Below, in pieces: positions 62,985 to 64,000 of a stretch of 64,000 nt of DNA. A program made the translations under genes and the position numbers. This DNA is from Firm-04 sp964463355 (GTDB taxonomy: Bacteria > Bacillota > Clostridia > Oscillospirales > Ruminococcaceae): NCBI GenBank assembly GCA_964463355.1, contig CAYXBP010000008.1:1-64000 (forward strand), read 5' to 3'. The notes beneath the pieces are model-generated. The model saw only the letters and a list, made by a program, of their open reading frames with translations. It was not told where the DNA came from and searched no databases. Each line of letters begins with the position of its first letter. Position 1 is the first letter of the stretch.

Positions 62985-63020
62985 AGCACAACAACAAGGC
63001 CTGAGCAGATGCATTCTGTT
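62985..63020 (+). terminator. Terminator of the pectate lyase gene
   Basis: A stem AGGCCTGAGCAGA/TCTGTTCAGGCTT (mostly paired, one bulge) with a 5-nt loop and TTTTCGTTT after it. Confidence 0.7.
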
Positions 63021-63057
63021 CAGGCTTTTCGTTTATCAAAAAGGAGCGGAACATATC

Positions 63058-63156
63058 ATGCATTGTACTTTCCATGATGCCTTTCATAGATGGGTTGAAG
63101 AGGTATTTCATGGGCTTCTCGATGGACTGTTTTTTCTTAATGTGATTCCATATTAA
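63058..63156 (+). CDS. Possible 32-aa small protein
   Basis: A strong AAAAAGGAG site precedes ATG 63058, which opens a 32-aa frame MHCTFHDAFHRWVEEVFHG followed by a hydrophobic end LLDGLFFLNVIPY. It is His-rich and could be an amphipathic membrane-associated peptide. No promoter was seen between the pectate lyase terminator and this ORF, so expression is doubtful. Unrecognised. The stretch 63157-63326 holds only the SASP upstream region. Confidence 0.35.
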   Translation: MHCTFHDAFHRWVEEVFHGLLDGLFFLNVIPY

Positions 63157-63326
63157 AAAAATTTGTTTTTCACGTTATAAGCAGCGCAAGATGGATGCAT
63201 GTGGTTTCCATAACATACCACTGATAAACTGCGGTGTGTGCAGCATAATACTAGCACGGCAGCAAAAGCAATCGGGCACACAAGGGATGCACGGGCAAAA
63301 AACCGCTGCCGCAAAGGAGAATTACC

Positions 63327-63506
63327 ATGAAGGGTGAATTTACGCAAAAGGGCAAAGAAGCCATGGAGCGCTTTAAGATGGAGTCCGCCAATGAGGTTGG
63401 CGTTACTCTGAAGCAGGGGTATAACGGTGATCTGACCTCTCGTCAGGCTGGTTCCGTTGGCGGTCAGATGGTCAAGAAGATGATCGACGCTTACAAAATG
63501 CAGTAA
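63327..63506 (+). CDS. Alpha/beta-type small acid-soluble spore protein
   Basis: A 59-aa DNA-binding protein that coats spore DNA. It carries the family core FKMESANEVGVTLKQGYN and DLTSRQAGSVGGQMVKKMID. The start ATG 63327 has AAAGGAGAA. The length is at the short end for the family. A CATAATA element at 63244-63250 resembles the -10 of forespore sigma-G promoters, but the -35 match is poor. The gene marks the organism as a spore-former or recent descendant of one. Confidence 0.9.
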   Translation: MKGEFTQKGKEAMERFKMESANEVGVTLKQGYNGDLTSRQAGSVGGQMVKKMIDAYKMQ

Positions 63507-63520
63507 GATCGATTGTTACA

Positions 63521-63554
63521 GGCGGCGGTTCTCAACAGAGGACCGCTGCTTTTC
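63521..63554 (+). terminator. Terminator of the SASP gene
   Basis: A 12-pair stem (GGCGGCGGTTCT/AGGACCGCTGCT, with wobbles) and a T4 tail, about 15 nt after the stop. Confidence 0.8.
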
Positions 63555-63629
63555 TATGCAAACGGAAAAATTGACAAAAATTTCTATTGTGAAATGTAAA
63601 GAATTGGCAGCATCGGTTGCACAAAAGTC

Positions 63630-63658
63630 TTGATTTTCATAATGCAAAAGGTTATAAT
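63630..63658 (+). promoter_or_regulatory. Promoter of the right-edge lipoprotein gene
   Basis: -35 TTGATT at 63630-63635, 17-nt spacer, -10 TATAAT at 63653-63658. Confidence 0.7.
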
Positions 63659-63725
63659 GATAATGTGTGCATGACCCATGAAAAAGAATCAAGCGTACTT
63701 TATCACAGAGAAAGGAACATGAGAA

Positions 63726-64000
63726 ATGAGATTCAACAAGTTGACTGCCCTTGCACTGGCAGGCGTTTCTACAGTTTGTCTTTACAGTTGCGCCGATGAA
63801 ATTGATGATTCCGGTGCTCCCGTAACGATTACCGCACAGACATTTGCTGATACGTTGTATCGCAAAATGCCCATGGATGCTACCGTTAAAGCAACTCCTT
63901 CCGCGACACTGGCACTGCTGATGAATGTAACGGATTATACCGCCGCAGCAGGTTACACCGCCACAGGTGCTTTGCCCGATATGATTGCTGTGTTTGAAGC
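63726..64000 (+). CDS. Probable lipoprotein, N-terminal part (truncated by window edge)
   Basis: ATG 63726 with AAAGGA 9 nt upstream opens a frame that runs to the window end (91 codons seen). MRFNKLTALALAGVSTVCLYSC is a signal peptide with a lipobox-like LYSC (Cys-22), so the protein should be lipidated and surface-attached. The mature part (ADEIDDSGAPVTITAQTFAD) is unrecognised. A competing ATG at 63719 in another frame gives only a short frame and is set aside. Confidence 0.7.
   Translation, partial: MRFNKLTALALAGVSTVCLYSCADEIDDSGAPVTITAQTFADTLYRKMPMDATVKATPSATLALLMNVTDYTAAAGYTATGALPDMIAVFE

Noticed and set aside
61577..62989. Long frame antisense to the pectate lyase C terminus
   Set aside because: Composition is His/Cys-rich and without domains, as expected for a shadow of a Thr/Asp-rich gene.
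63719..63799. ATG 7 nt upstream of the lipoprotein start, other frame
   Set aside because: It gives only a short frame that ends early, while the chosen frame has a signal peptide and stays open.
1..64000. CRISPR arrays, rRNA genes, prophage or intact insertion sequences
   Set aside because: No regularly spaced direct repeats, rRNA sequence, transposase, integrase or capsid genes were seen on either strand.

Overview
The window looks like a chromosomal segment of a low-to-mid GC, anaerobic, spore-forming Gram-positive, most likely a clostridial Ruminococcaceae/Oscillospiraceae member. The evidence is a small acid-soluble spore protein, a large pyruvate:ferredoxin oxidoreductase, a tryptophan T-box leader, a ComEC/HolA/RNase M5 cluster, Thr-rich linkers on surface proteins, consensus TTGACA-17-TATAAT promoters throughout, and a secreted pectate lyase ending in a dockerin (cellulosome-type) module. 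The genus is an inference.

Layout. 1-900: a leftward promoter, a structured leader RNA with terminator, and the first codons of a gene that runs off the left edge; then a phosphoesterase and a cytosolic Bmp/PnrA-like protein. 3100-4860: TrpB2-type tryptophan synthase beta under a Trp T-box, divergent from alaS. 7760-13740: GNAT, HIT, comEC, holA, RNase M5-like and a MBOAT-like membrane protein. 13760-21320: amidohydrolase, a wrecked cytosine methyltransferase, ABC-F ATPase, a 45-aa Cys-rich membrane protein, ClpC and PurA. 21470-27830: ABC exporter, a frameshifted zinc-ribbon membrane gene, MATE and two other membrane proteins. 28000-28380: a candidate small RNA and the PFOR promoter, then PFOR. 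32050-39060: GNAT, DUF1015, Nudix, then an overlapping operon of response regulator, histidine kinase, surface LRR protein and CPBP protease. 39200-42500: phosphofructokinase, a signal-peptidase-like protein without the catalytic serine, tRNA-Thr and a hairpin-rich intergenic stretch. 42590-49620: thymidylate kinase, DJ-1, 5-FTHF cyclo-ligase, MltG, U32 peptidase, a B12-radical SAM protein and DUF2344. 49870-53980: rplS with its leader, two tandem signal peptidases, rbgA, rnhB, yraN. 54070-59830: thrC, a phosphoesterase, tig-clpP-clpX. 60110-64000: dockerin pectate lyase, a tiny ORF, SASP and the start of a lipoprotein.

Most of the window is housekeeping sequence. Translation and ribosome assembly (alaS, rplS, rbgA, RNase M5, ABC-F), proteostasis (tig, clpP, clpX, clpC), DNA work (comEC, holA, rnhB, yraN, tmk), cell wall and secretion (mltG, two lepB) and fermentation (PFK, PFOR) dominate, with much translational coupling by ATGA, TAATG, TGATG or TTGA overlaps.

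No CRISPR array, rRNA, prophage or intact insertion sequence was seen, and no large new system is convincing. The most unusual signals are the leader RNA at the left edge, the CU-rich small-RNA candidate at about 27.9-28.05 kb, a covarying hairpin repeat present twice (2.98 and 59.95 kb), the two-step A-tract frameshifted gene at 24.4-25.06 kb, and several proteins that keep a family fold but seem to have lost its active site.
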